Positions 8,793 to 17,231 are shown, numbered from the stretch's first letter. The stretch is 34,232 bases of DNA from Muribaculaceae bacterium (GCA_017424575.1 JAFOYQ010000072.1:1-34232), one strand, 5' to 3'. The notes: generated by a model not told the origin, from the sequence alone. Program-made: numbers and translations.

Positions 8793-10154
8793 TCAATCTT
8801 TTTGTGGTTCGTGACAAGCAGCCGCACACTCACTACATGATGCTTGCTGCCCGTAAAATCTTTTTTCTACCAAGTGACGCAAACGGTCGCGCAACCCCTC
8901 CATTTTCACCATATCAATCACATCGACCATAAACGCTTGCATCAACATTGTGCGCGCATCTTTCTCGGGAATACCACGCGAACGCATGTAAAATAATGCA
9001 TCGGCATCAAGTTGACCAGTTGTTGCACCGTGACTACATTTCACATCATCGTTATAGATTTCAAGTTGTGGCTTAGTGTGCATGCGAGCTTGCTTAGACG
9101 CAAGGAGATTGCGATTGCTTTGGTATGCCTCAGTAAAACGAGCATCGGGTGCTACATATATCACACCATCAAATGCTCCTGTCGATTCATCATCAAGCAC
9201 ATACTTAAATAGTTGGTTGCTCATGCCATGAGTAGATGCGTGCTTGATATATGTATTATTGTCGATATGTTGACTTCCCGAAGCAATAGCCATACCTGCA
9301 AGAGTGGTTTTGCTATTATCTTCTACCAAATCGATATGATAATCATTGCGAGTGTTACCCCCCGAAAGAGTTACTCCATTAACCAACAATTGCGAGTCTC
9401 GTTGTTGGCGAGCAAAGAGTTGAGAATAGCGAGCTGTTGTAGCCGACGATTCTTCTATATCATAAATATCAAGCGAAGCATTTTTGCCCACATAAGCCTC
9501 TACCACTTGCGATGAGAGATATCGGTATTCGCTATTTTGAGTGTGGTCACAAATGAGCAATTGAGCCGAAGCCCCATCTTCAACCACAACAAGTAAACGA
9601 CGCACGCCCATCATAGGCGCAACCGAGTTAAAGATATTCACAAGCTGAATAGGACGTTCCATCACTACCCCACGAGGCACATAGATAAACACACCATCTT
9701 GCACAAGCATCGTATTCAATGCCACCCCTGGCTTCTCATTTTGAGCCAAACCATTATAAAAACCTCCAACCAACTCGGGGTGCTCTTGCGATGCTCTTGC
9801 CAAAGAATCGACAATAACCCCTTGAGGCATTTTATTATGAAGCGTTGATGATGGCGCAAATGTGTCATTTACCACAAAAGCCATGATTGTGCTCATATTG
9901 GGCACATCACACTTAAATGACAATGAAACATCGACTGGTATGTTTACTCGATTAATATTTACCCCAAAGTCGGGCGCAAACATTTCCTCAATCGAGGTTT
10001 TTTCGTATCCCTCCTCACCTTTATGGGGCAATGATTTCCCCTCAAGCAACTTGCGGGCTTCGCGACGGTGGCTATTCAACACCTCGCTCGATTTGCCCTC
10101 AATCACCTCAAGATGAGAGTCGTATAATTCTATATATTGCGATAATGCACTCAT
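8793..10154 (-). CDS. sufD: SufD, Fe-S cluster scaffold complex subunit
   Basis: A 453-residue SUF-core beta-helix protein that pairs with SufB and SufC in the SufBC2D scaffold. It has the variable N-terminal helical region, then the repetitive beta-helix with conserved stretches such as FARQQRDSQLLVNGV, IDNNTYIKHAS and CSHGATTGQLD followed by ALFYMRSRGIP, which are diagnostic of SufB/SufD. It is distinguished from SufB by its shorter length and by lacking SufB's EGCTAP segment. Its C-terminus carries a small cysteine cluster (Cys440, Cys443, Cys447, then His448). It starts 19 nt after sufC and ends 11 nt before sufS. Confidence 0.95.
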   Translation of the reverse strand: MSALSQYIELYDSHLEVIEGKSSEVLNSHRREARKLLEGKSLPHKGEEGYEKTSIEEMFAPDFGVNINRVNIPVDVSLSFKCDVPNMSTIMAFVVNDTFAPSSTLHNKMPQGVIVDSLARASQEHPELVGGFYNGLAQNEKPGVALNTMLVQDGVFIYVPRGVVMERPIQLVNIFNSVAPMMGVRRLLVVVEDGASAQLLICDHTQNSEYRYLSSQVVEAYVGKNASLDIYDIEESSATTARYSQLFARQQRDSQLLVNGVTLSGGNTRNDYHIDLVEDNSKTTLAGMAIASGSQHIDNNTYIKHASTHGMSNQLFKYVLDDESTGAFDGVIYVAPDARFTEAYQSNRNLLASKQARMHTKPQLEIYNDDVKCSHGATTGQLDADALFYMRSRGIPEKDARTMLMQAFMVDVIDMVKMEGLRDRLRHLVEKRFYGQQASCSECAAACHEPQKD

Positions 10155-10173
10155 ATTGTTGACAATATTGCAA

Positions 10174-10941
10174 TTATTGATTATCTATTTCTTGTTTAAT
10201 CCAATCATAACCTCGCTCTTCGAGCACGAGTGCGAGTTCTGGTCCACCAGTTTTTACGATGCGACCTTTATAAAGCACATGCACAAAATCGGGTTTAATA
10301 TAATCAAGCAATCGTTGATAGTGAGTGATTACGATTGTAGCATTTTCAGATGTTTTGAGCTTATTTACGCCACCAGCCACAATGCGAAGAGCATCAATAT
10401 CAAGACCACTATCAGTTTCATCGAGAATTGATAAGCGTGGTTCGAGCATCGCCATTTGGAAAATCTCGTTGCGTTTCTTTTCTCCACCCGAAAACCCTTC
10501 GTTTACCGAGCGAGAAGCCAACTTATTGTCAAGTTCTACAACCTCACGCTTTTGACGCATAAGTTTTAAGAAATCACTTGCCGAGAGAGGTTCTTGGTTG
10601 AAATATTTACGTTTAGCATTAATTGCTGCACGCATAAAGTTAACCATTGACACACCTGGAATTTCCACTGGGTATTGAAATGAAAGGAACAATCCTTCGT
10701 GTGAACGATTTTCGGGTGCAAGTTCGAGCAAATCTACTCCATGGAAATTCACTTCACCCTCCGAAACAGTAAATGAAGGGTCGCCAGCGAGCACCGAGGA
10801 AAGTGTACTCTTACCAGCCCCATTAGGCCCCATAATAGCATGCACTTCACCAGGACGCACTGTCAAGTTTACCCCTTTTAATATCTCTTTGCCTTCAATG
10901 CCGGCACGAAGATTTTTTACCTCTAACAATATATTATCCAT
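10174..10941 (-). CDS. sufC: SufC, ABC-type ATPase of the SufBCD complex
   Basis: A 255-residue soluble ABC ATPase that drives conformational change in SufBC2D during Fe-S cluster assembly; it is not a transporter. Walker A is GPNGAGKST (38-46), the Q-loop lies in LFLSFQYPVEIPGVS (84-98), the signature is FSGGEKKR (150-157), Walker B is LSILDETDSGLD (170-181) and the H-loop lies in TIVITHYQRLL. The ETDSGLD and FQYPVEIPGV forms are specific to SufC. It sits 27 nt after sufB and 19 nt before sufD. Confidence 0.97.
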   Translation of the reverse strand: MDNILLEVKNLRAGIEGKEILKGVNLTVRPGEVHAIMGPNGAGKSTLSSVLAGDPSFTVSEGEVNFHGVDLLELAPENRSHEGLFLSFQYPVEIPGVSMVNFMRAAINAKRKYFNQEPLSASDFLKLMRQKREVVELDNKLASRSVNEGFSGGEKKRNEIFQMAMLEPRLSILDETDSGLDIDALRIVAGGVNKLKTSENATIVITHYQRLLDYIKPDFVHVLYKGRIVKTGGPELALVLEERGYDWIKQEIDNQ

Positions 10942-10968
10942 ATCGATTATGATGTTTCTATTTAATAA

Positions 10969-12468
10969 TTATCCTACCGAACCTTCAAGTGTTATTTGCA
11001 ATAACTTTTGCGCTTCAACAGCAAATTCCATTGGCAATTTATTCATCACCTCTTTGGCATAGCCATTGACTATCAGCGCCACAGCCTCCTCTGTAGGAAT
11101 GCCTCGTTGATTACAATAGAATATTTGATCTTCACTAATTTTTGATGTTGTAGCCTCATGTTCCACTACCGCAGTGTCGTTCAACACATCAATATAGGGG
11201 AATGTGTGAGCACCACAGTGAGAACCGAGCAAAAGGCTATCACATTGAGTGTAATTGCGACAACCATCGGCATTTGGTGCTACCTTCACCAATCCTCGAT
11301 AAGAGTTTTGGCTATGCCCTGCCGAGATACCCTTCGACACAATTGTGCTACGAGTGTTGCGGCCTGTGTGTATCATCTTCGTACCAGTATCGGCTTGTTG
11401 ACGATTATTGGTAACAGCAACCGAATAGAACTCTCCTATCGCGCCGTCGCCTGCAAGCACACAACTTGGATATTTCCATGTTATAGCCGAGCCAGTTTCT
11501 ACTTGCGTCCATGACAATTTTGAATTATCGCCACGGCACAAACCACGCTTGGTCACAAAGTTATATACACCACCCTTGCCATCTTTATCGCCAGCATACC
11601 AGTTTTGAACGGTAGAATATTTCACCTCGGCACGATCCTCAACGATAATCTCAACAATAGCAGCATGGAGTTGATTTTCGTCGCGCATAGGAGCCGTACA
11701 CCCCTCAAGGTAACTTACATAAGCATCATCATCGGCAACGATCAACGTGCGTTCAAACTGACCTGTACCCGATGCATTGATGCGGAAATATGTTGACAAT
11801 TCCATAGGACAACGCACCCCTTTTGGGATATACACAAACGAGCCATCGCTAAACACAGCCGAGTTGAGCGCAGCATAAAAGTTGTCGCGATATGACACCA
11901 CCGAACCCAGATAGCGTTTTACCAAATCGGGGTAATCACGCACTGCCTCAGAGAATGAGCAGAAAATAATACCCAATTCGGCAAGTTTCTCTTTGTGAGT
12001 AGTTTTAACCGACACCGAGTCCATAACAGCATCAACGGCCATACCCGAAAGTATTTTTTGCTCCTCAAGAGGAATTCCGAGTTTATTGAACGTATCAAGC
12101 AATTCAGGGTCAACTTCATCAAGACTCTTTGGACCTTCCTTCTTTTTAGGAGCCGCGTAATAACTTATTGCTTGGAAATCTATCTCAGGAATATCGAGAT
12201 GCGCCCAAGTAGGAACTTCAAGAGTGAGCCAATGACGGAATGCTTTCAAACGAAATTCAAGCAACCATTCGGGTTCACCTTTCTTTTGCGAAATCAATCT
12301 CACCACATCTTCGTTAAGACCCTGCGGAATGATTTCGGTGTCAATATTTGTTACAAATCCATATTTATACTCACTCGATGTAACGTCGTTGATAATATCA
12401 TCACTTGTTTCAACACGAGTGGGATTTGCTTTTTTATCCATATTCTTATTTTCGTTGATTTCTTTCAT
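10969..12468 (-). CDS. sufB: SufB, Fe-S cluster scaffold protein
   Basis: A 499-residue SufB, the subunit on which nascent clusters are built. Diagnostic segments: [20 protein letters not shown] (36-55), [16 protein letters not shown] (71-86), [57 protein letters not shown] and [21 protein letters not shown] second Met (residue 10, start at 12441) is a possible alternative start; neither has a strong ribosome site. It follows cvpA by 34 nt and leads sufCDS. Confidence 0.97.
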   Translation of the reverse strand: MKEINENKNMDKKANPTRVETSDDIINDVTSSEYKYGFVTNIDTEIIPQGLNEDVVRLISQKKGEPEWLLEFRLKAFRHWLTLEVPTWAHLDIPEIDFQAISYYAAPKKKEGPKSLDEVDPELLDTFNKLGIPLEEQKILSGMAVDAVMDSVSVKTTHKEKLAELGIIFCSFSEAVRDYPDLVKRYLGSVVSYRDNFYAALNSAVFSDGSFVYIPKGVRCPMELSTYFRINASGTGQFERTLIVADDDAYVSYLEGCTAPMRDENQLHAAIVEIIVEDRAEVKYSTVQNWYAGDKDGKGGVYNFVTKRGLCRGDNSKLSWTQVETGSAITWKYPSCVLAGDGAIGEFYSVAVTNNRQQADTGTKMIHTGRNTRSTIVSKGISAGHSQNSYRGLVKVAPNADGCRNYTQCDSLLLGSHCGAHTFPYIDVLNDTAVVEHEATTSKISEDQIFYCNQRGIPTEEAVALIVNGYAKEVMNKLPMEFAVEAQKLLQITLEGSVG

Positions 12469-12502
12469 TATCTTGATAAAATCATACTTTTACAATCAAT
12501 AT

Positions 12503-13030
12503 CTATTTTGCCAAGTTTTTAGTTGTCTCAAAAAACTCTTTGGCTGTATTAGAACCCAAAATATCGGGTGCAAGATTTATTAACCGTTCATCTACAATAC
12601 TACTTGAATCTGTTATAATTGTCGATGAAGGAAATATCGCAACCCATAAGTTGAGAGCTAAACTCAACACCACTAACCATTGCACTACGGCAAACACTGC
12701 ACCCGCAGCACGGTTGAGCGTATTTAATTTCACCTTCTTGAGCAACGATGACAACAACGTAGCAGCCCAACGCGCGCCAAAGTAACCAAGCATAAACAAA
12801 ACAACTTGTGCCACTACCGAGTTCAAAAAGCGCGAAGAATCCTTTGTTGATGTTGCATCGAGGAAAAAGTCGTTAAGAAACGCAGTAACGTCAGCTCCAA
12901 AGACACGACAACAAATAATGCCAGCAATAATACCTGCCAAAGCACCTATTTGTCGCACAAATCCTTTGTAGTATCCATACATAGCCGCTACGACTACAAC
13001 CACGATTAATATTATGTCTAACGTACTCAT
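12503..13030 (-). CDS. CvpA family membrane protein
   Basis: A 175-residue inner-membrane protein with four hydrophobic helices. The N-terminus STLDIILIVVVVVAAMYGYYKGFVRQIGA, whose MYGYYKGFVRQ resembles the G..KG..R/Q loop of the CvpA family, and the C-terminal amphipathic part support the call. CvpA proteins are linked to envelope stress tolerance and, in E. coli, colicin V export; the molecular function is unresolved. It is the first gene of the apparent cvpA-sufBCDS operon (34 nt to sufB, no terminator). The promoter region is shared with the divergent AraC-type gene. Confidence 0.88.
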   Translation of the reverse strand: MSTLDIILIVVVVVAAMYGYYKGFVRQIGALAGIIAGIICCRVFGADVTAFLNDFFLDATSTKDSSRFLNSVVAQVVLFMLGYFGARWAATLLSSLLKKVKLNTLNRAAGAVFAVVQWLVVLSLALNLWVAIFPSSTIITDSSSIVDERLINLAPDILGSNTAKEFFETTKNLAK

Positions 13031-13055
13031 TTCTACTTGACAATCATTAAATGTG

Positions 13056-13063
13056 CAAAGTTA
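13056..13063 (-). promoter_or_regulatory. -7 promoter element for cvpA-sufBCDS
   Basis: On the minus strand TAACTTTG, 25 nt before the cvpA ATG. The expected -33 position (about 13084-13087) is not TTTG but falls inside an ATGCCA half-site. Confidence 0.45.
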
Positions 13064-13083
13064 GCAAATTTTATCCACTATTC

Positions 13084-13218
13084 ATGCCAATATCGGCATA
13101 AAGTGACCACCCAATTCAACATTTATTCATTTCATTTTATGGTACAAATCATATATTTCATATACCATTTGCCTTTATAGAGCAGCCATACTGGCATTTT
13201 TTACAAAGATGTTGGCAT
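13084..13218. promoter_or_regulatory. Clustered TGGCAT half-sites, candidate AraC-family operators
   Basis: Two exact TGGCAT copies (13192-13197 and 13213-13218) lie as direct repeats exactly 21 bp apart, the two-helical-turn spacing typical of AraC-family half-sites. A third copy in reverse (ATGCCA, 13084-13089) and a one-mismatch copy (CGGCAT, 13094-13099) form a near-palindrome about 21 nt upstream of the cvpA -7 box. A further inverted pair, ATGGTA (13139-13144) and TACCAT (13163-13168), lies between. The function is inferred. Confidence 0.5.
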
Positions 13219-13267
13219 ATTTTTCCTCATTTACATTATTTAAGACTATATTTTAGTTATTTTTGGT

Positions 13268-13275
13268 TACTTTTG
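13268..13275 (+). promoter_or_regulatory. -7 promoter element for the AraC-type gene
   Basis: TACTTTTG, 25 nt before the ATG at 13301, with no TTTG at the -33 position. This would fit an activator-dependent promoter. Confidence 0.45.
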
Positions 13276-13300
13276 CCACATAAACCTATTAAACTTAAAA

Positions 13301-14221
13301 ATGGAACAATCATTACGCATTACTCAACTTAGTGGAATTAAACGATTCTCTTTTGACTATAGCATATTTGGAGAAGACTATATGTTTGCTCATTTCATTC
13401 CTGGGCAAAAGCCTCTTGAATATTTCACCTCACCCGTAAGATTTGACGGGGTGGTATTTGTGCTATGCCTAAAAGGCGCATTAGAAGTTGAAATAAATCT
13501 TGAAAAAATCACGCTCGAAAAAGATTCTTTGTTATGTCTTGGACCTCACAAAATAATATCGTCAAAGCCTTGTGACCTCACAAACTTTGAAGCATACTTT
13601 TTATTCCTATCGCCACAATTTCTAAAAAGCATTAACATTGACATCAATGTCATAACTAGCTCGGGGCAAATTGCTTCACACAACATGGGAAGTCAAAGCC
13701 CAATTTTACATCTCACAACAGAAGAGTCGGAATTGCTTCAACGATATATGGAATTGACTCACCTAAATACCGTAAGAAATTCTAACGAAACATATATTAA
13801 GAGTATTTCTCGCAACATCATCGCCTCATCACTATACCAAATTCTTCAGTTTACATCTAACCGTGCTATTCAAGAGCCTCAAGAAGAGGAGCGACCTCGC
13901 AATCGTAGAGGCAATTATGTGCGTGAATTTATTGCTCTCACACATGCTCATTTCCGTCAAGAACGTTCGGTAAAATTTTATGCCGACAAACTTTTTATAT
14001 CGCCTAAATATCTTTCTTTGATAATCAAAGAGGCCACTGGTCGATCGGCTGCAGCATGGATTGATGAATGTGTTATTCTTGAAGCGAAGAATCTGCTCCG
14101 CTTCTCGGGCAAAAACATTCAACAAATAGCCTACGACCTCAACTTCTCAAATCAATCATCGTTTGGTAAATATTTCAAGCATTTGACAGGAATGTCCCCC
14201 TCTGAGTTTCAAAAAACATAA
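13301..14221 (+). CDS. AraC-family transcriptional regulator
   Basis: A 306-residue regulator. The N-terminal half (1-185) looks like a cupin-type sensor domain (FIPGQKPLEYFTSPVRFDG, LCLKGALEVEIN); a basic, acidic linker follows (about 190-205, EPQEEERPRNRRG). The C-terminal AraC/XylS domain (about 206-305) has two helix-turn-helix units: SVKFYADKLFISPKYLSLII and NIQQIAYDLNFSNQSSFGKY, ending GMSPSEFQ as is typical. The effector is unknown. It is transcribed divergently from cvpA-sufBCDS, with a candidate operator cluster between them, so autoregulation and control of the suf operon are both plausible. A strong terminator follows. Confidence 0.93.
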   Translation: MEQSLRITQLSGIKRFSFDYSIFGEDYMFAHFIPGQKPLEYFTSPVRFDGVVFVLCLKGALEVEINLEKITLEKDSLLCLGPHKIISSKPCDLTNFEAYFLFLSPQFLKSINIDINVITSSGQIASHNMGSQSPILHLTTEESELLQRYMELTHLNTVRNSNETYIKSISRNIIASSLYQILQFTSNRAIQEPQEEERPRNRRGNYVREFIALTHAHFRQERSVKFYADKLFISPKYLSLIIKEATGRSAAAWIDECVILEAKNLLRFSGKNIQQIAYDLNFSNQSSFGKYFKHLTGMSPSEFQKT

Positions 14222-14245
14222 TTTCAAATTGATTAAATAATAACA

Positions 14246-14290
14246 AAGCGAGTGAATGAGGATATCCCTCTATTCACTCGCTTATATTTT
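14246..14290 (+). terminator. Terminator after the AraC-type gene
   Basis: Perfect 12-bp inverted repeat AAGCGAGTGAAT (14246-14257) and ATTCACTCGCTT (14272-14283) with an inner GAGG/CCTC pairing, followed by ATATTTT. Confidence 0.85.
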
Positions 14291-14301
14291 ATCCTATACA
14301 A

Positions 14302-14590
14302 AAAGGTCCTATAACAAAGGCGTGCGTAGCACGCGAGAGCGTAGCGATATGAACCTTTAGCTCGCCGAGGCTTGACCGAGGCAATAACCGGGGGTAGAGG
14401 GCAAAGCCCGATACCCTCGGTTGTTGCATCCTTAAAGATATGCGTCTGAATAGACGCGAAACTACCGTCCTGCCTAATTCATATAGTCCCAGACTCATGG
14501 GTAGAGTGTAGGTGGGTTGTCCCAAATCCGGGGGTATCGCTTCGCTCAACCCTCGGTTATTCATACGCTTCGCTTTCCAGTCCTTCGGAC
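14302..14590. repeat. GC-richer block of nested hairpins with an internal direct repeat (possible dispersed repeat element)
   Basis: A 289-bp noncoding block, visibly richer in G+C than its flanks. Hairpins: GCGTGC/GCACGC (14320-14334); a 15-bp stem with two G·T pairs, 14382-14396 with 14412-14426, capped by GGGC/GCCC; GCGTCT/AGACGC (14442-14457); an 8-bp stem, 14528-14535 with 14549-14556; and GTCC-TTC-GGAC (14580-14590). The two large hairpins share CCGGGGGTA and ACCCTCGGTT 140 bp apart. AAAGGT (14302-14307) and ACCTTT (14353-14358) close the left part. Similar GC-rich palindromic spacers occur in Bacteroidales genomes from general recollection, not from a search. It could be a REP-like element or a structured RNA. 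Confidence 0.65.
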
Positions 14591-14593
14591 CAA

Positions 14594-14626
14594 AAAAGAG
14601 TTCTCATTTTGATTGAGAACCCTTTT
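14594..14626 (-). terminator. Terminator for the small membrane protein gene (can work both ways)
   Basis: GTTCTCA (14600-14606) and TGAGAAC (14614-14620), flanked by AAAAAAG on the left and CTTTT on the right. On the minus strand it gives a stem followed by CTTTTTT, about 57 nt after the stop of the gene at 14683. Confidence 0.75.
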
Positions 14627-14682
14627 ACACATTTTTTACAGATAGTTATTATACTACACCTAAATATCTACAAACCGCTTCT

Positions 14683-14970
14683 TTACAGCGAGTTAAAAAC
14701 ATAGTAAAATACTACACTCATGATTCCTACGACCAAAAGCAACACTCCCGATAAAAGAAGTCCACACATAGCCATATTATGAAATCGTCCACGTAATCCT
14801 ATTATTGATAGCACTAAACCCACTACAGCCAAGCATATACCTCCAAGTTGCACACGATACAGTACTATCCACGCGAGAATGCCAATTACCAACCCCAATA
14901 TCCCCATAATATTACCTTTAGGTTTCGCTATTGGCTCCTTATTTTCGTTATTTTCTACTATTTCGCTCAT
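14683..14970 (-). CDS. Small membrane protein, three predicted helices, unknown function
   Basis: A 95-residue protein not assigned to a characterised family. The N-terminus is charged (EIVENNENKEPIAKPKG, likely cytoplasmic). Three hydrophobic segments follow: about 22-38 (IMGILGLVIGILAWIVL), 42-59 (LGGICLAVVGLVLSIIGL) and 67-91 (MAMCGLLLSGVLLLVVGIMSVVFYY). The Gly/Leu pattern is like DUF4190-type small membrane proteins. Support for a real gene: a -7 element upstream (TAAATTTG on the minus strand, 14996-15003), a terminator downstream, and good use of the space between convergent and divergent neighbours. Confidence 0.7.
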   Translation of the reverse strand: MSEIVENNENKEPIAKPKGNIMGILGLVIGILAWIVLYRVQLGGICLAVVGLVLSIIGLRGRFHNMAMCGLLLSGVLLLVVGIMSVVFYYVFNSL

Positions 14971-14995
14971 TGCTTTTGTGTCAATAATTCTATCG

Positions 14996-15003
14996 CAAAT
15001 TTA
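14996..15003 (-). promoter_or_regulatory. -7 promoter element for the small membrane protein gene
   Basis: On the minus strand TAAATTTG, 25 nt before the ATG. Only a weak TTAG is seen at the -33 position. Confidence 0.35.
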
Positions 15004-15085
15004 GAGAATCAAAAGCAATTATCCTAAAAATGTATCATCTTTTTCCTTTTTGCACCAATAATCAATCAAAATAGACTAATTAGTT

Positions 15086-15116
15086 TTTGCATATCACATT
15101 TTTATGCGTAAGTTTG
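15086..15116 (+). promoter_or_regulatory. Promoter of the DUF2851 gene
   Basis: TTTG (15086-15089), 19 nt, TAAGTTTG (15109-15116) is a complete Bacteroidales promoter. The leader to the TTG start at 15147 would be about 25 nt. Confidence 0.75.
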
Positions 15117-15146
15117 CAATAACGTTTCATCTTTCAAGCATTATAA

Positions 15147-16439
15147 TTGGAAAAACTAATGCAATATGTGTGGCAACATAGGTTGTGGATGGCACAGGCT
15201 ATGTTTACGGTTGATGGCCGAAAAGTGCAGGTCATCGACCCAGGACGTCTTAACACTGATGCTGGCCCCGATTTTTTCAACGCAAAGGTGAAAATTGATG
15301 GCGAAATGTGGGTGGGGAACATCGAAATTCACGTAAGAGCAAGCGATTGGTTTCGTCACCACCACGATATCGACAAGGCTTACGACAATGTAATACTTCA
15401 TGTCGTTGAGAAAGACGATATGCCTGTGCGTCGCTCCAATGGTGAGGTTATCCCTCAACTATGTATGCCCTGCTCGGCTCAATTTAGCGAGCAATATCAC
15501 AAATTGGTCAATAGCGCCACAAGCGAACTCCCATGCGCCGAAGAGATTTCACTCATTCCACCAATCTACATCACCGACATGATTTCTACGCTCGGATACG
15601 AACGTCTTTTTGACAAGGTAGAACGTATTGAAAAACTACTACACACATTTGCTGGCGACTGGAACGAGGTGTGCTATGTGTTGCTTGCTCGCAGTCTTGG
15701 ATTTGGTATAAACAGCGACGCTTTTGAGCGATTGGCTATGGCAACGCCACTTAAAATAATGACCAAACACAACGACTCACTCACTGCTATTGAGGCTATG
15801 TTATTTGGTCAATCAGGATTGCTCAACACTGCGCCCAACGACGACTCTTATGTGGCAACACTAAAAAACGAATACTCTTTCTTCGCTCAAAAGTTTGGAT
15901 TAAAGCAACCCACCTCACTCGGGTGGAAAATGGCACGAATGCGCCCACAAAATTTCCCTCATCGTCGCATCGCAATATTGGCAACAATGATTGAAGGGGG
16001 ATTCTCCTATGCTTCAAGAATGATGACAGCAAAGAATATCGACGAGGTAAAAGACCTATTCAACGTTGAATTGTCGGGTTATTGGTCAAGCCGTTACTCC
16101 TTTAACACTTCAGAGGGTGGCTCTACTCGAGGTCTCAGCGACAACTCTATTAATACTCTCATAATAAACGCTGTTGTTCCCACAATATACGCTTACGGCA
16201 AATTATGTGGCAACGAAGATGCTTGCTCTCGTGCTGTTGAAATGCTTCAATCTCTTAAGGCAGAGCGCAACTCTATTGTAGAATTATTTACTCGCGCAGG
16301 GATTGAGTGTAAAGACGCTTTTGCATCGCAAGCACTAATACAATTGCGACGCAACTACTGCGAAACACGCAAATGCCTATATTGTCGCATCGGTCATCGC
16401 ATGCTCGCACGCCACGCCCGCAACAATAATTCGCAATAA
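15147..16439 (+). CDS. DUF2851 family protein, probable TTG start
   Basis: A 430-residue cytoplasmic protein of unknown function. The N-terminus is characteristic of DUF2851: QYVWQHRLW, VIDPGRLNTDAGPDFFNAKV, WVGNIEIHVRASDWFRH and YDNVILHVV. These conserved Asp, Glu and His residues resemble a nuclease-like active site, but that is inference. The C-terminus has Cys405, Cys410, Cys413 and His417 (CLYCRIGHRM), a possible metal site. I chose the TTG at 15147 because it restores the MEKLMQYVW opening I expect for the family; the first ATG (15159) would remove MEKL. It has its own promoter, and it converges on the DUF4919-like gene with 21 nt between stops. Confidence 0.9.
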   Translation: MEKLMQYVWQHRLWMAQAMFTVDGRKVQVIDPGRLNTDAGPDFFNAKVKIDGEMWVGNIEIHVRASDWFRHHHDIDKAYDNVILHVVEKDDMPVRRSNGEVIPQLCMPCSAQFSEQYHKLVNSATSELPCAEEISLIPPIYITDMISTLGYERLFDKVERIEKLLHTFAGDWNEVCYVLLARSLGFGINSDAFERLAMATPLKIMTKHNDSLTAIEAMLFGQSGLLNTAPNDDSYVATLKNEYSFFAQKFGLKQPTSLGWKMARMRPQNFPHRRIAILATMIEGGFSYASRMMTAKNIDEVKDLFNVELSGYWSSRYSFNTSEGGSTRGLSDNSINTLIINAVVPTIYAYGKLCGNEDACSRAVEMLQSLKAERNSIVELFTRAGIECKDAFASQALIQLRRNYCETRKCLYCRIGHRMLARHARNNNSQ

Positions 16440-16460
16440 TCCCTCTAAAATATCGGTTAA

Positions 16461-17201
16461 TTAATTGCCCGAACGGTCAAAATCGTCGAGCATATATTTT
16501 ATATTGAAATAGAAGCCCGCAGGAAGATGCTCTGATATCCGCTTCAATATAATATGGTCATAGTGTGGCTCGATAAATTCTTGGCGCTCAACAACGTAAT
16601 GAGGACTCATAAAGTTAATCAACGCATATTCATGACCTATATTGATTACATGCCATGCTGTTTCTTGTGTTTCACCAGTGCCAGTTGAAAGAATAGCACG
16701 CAACACATTGTTAAGTCGAGTTTGCCAATGGCGTGCCAAGTTATGCTTTTTCTTCTCCTTATAGGCATAGATGAGATAGTTCATTTGTTGCAAGTCAAAT
16801 GGGTCATCTTTCAACGACATTTCGGCATATTTAATAATCGAATCACACTCCACACGCGAAAGATGTTCCTTATAATAAAGCGTTGATATTGATTGTGAAT
16901 AGTCATTTTTTTGATAAGGCTGATATTCAGGTTGAAACACATACCCAAAGTAGAGTTGACGATAATCATTAACACTCATTGTTGGGTCGTTTTTCTCATA
17001 TCTTCTCATCAATTTACTATACTTGCGTGAATCGGCGAAATCACGAATTTTTTCAAGATCGGGCGAAAGATCGGGCACCTTCTTTTGCACCACTTGCGCA
17101 ACAACAGTATCTTTTACCGACACCGTATCTTGCACCTGTGCCACCAATTGCATGTTGACAGCCGTGAATAATATAGTGAGTATAAACCAAAGTCTTTTCA
17201 T
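16461..17201 (-). CDS. Secreted DUF4919-like protein
   Basis: A 246-residue protein with a signal peptide (MKRLWFILTILFTAVNMQLVAQ). The mature part starts with a Val/Lys/Asp-rich segment, then a helical, TPR-like body: SRKYSKLMRRYEK, YRQLYFGYVFQPEYQPY, ECDSIIKYAEMSLKDDPFDLQQMNYLIYAY and KHNLARHWQTRLNNVLRAI. The C-terminus (HYVVERQEFIEPHYDHIILK, GFYFNIKYMLDDFDR) matches my recollection of DUF4919, but I cannot verify this. It probably acts in the periplasm or at the inner face of the outer membrane. It lies 30 nt downstream of the membrane-protein gene at 17232-17720, probably co-transcribed. Confidence 0.75.
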   Translation of the reverse strand: MKRLWFILTILFTAVNMQLVAQVQDTVSVKDTVVAQVVQKKVPDLSPDLEKIRDFADSRKYSKLMRRYEKNDPTMSVNDYRQLYFGYVFQPEYQPYQKNDYSQSISTLYYKEHLSRVECDSIIKYAEMSLKDDPFDLQQMNYLIYAYKEKKKHNLARHWQTRLNNVLRAILSTGTGETQETAWHVINIGHEYALINFMSPHYVVERQEFIEPHYDHIILKRISEHLPAGFYFNIKYMLDDFDRSGN

Positions 17202-17231
17202 TTTAGGTATATGCTTTTAAGCGATGTGTTG

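Noticed and set aside
8782..8829. 16-residue N-terminal extension of SufS
   Set aside because: It overlaps the end of sufD and breaks the E. coli-like length and Lys226/Cys364 numbering.
14289..14564. 91-codon minus-strand ORF across the hairpin block
   Set aside because: It lies entirely in palindromic GC-rich repeats, has no promoter or domain pattern, and its composition (Arg/Leu/Ser/Pro-rich) looks like chance reading of the repeat.
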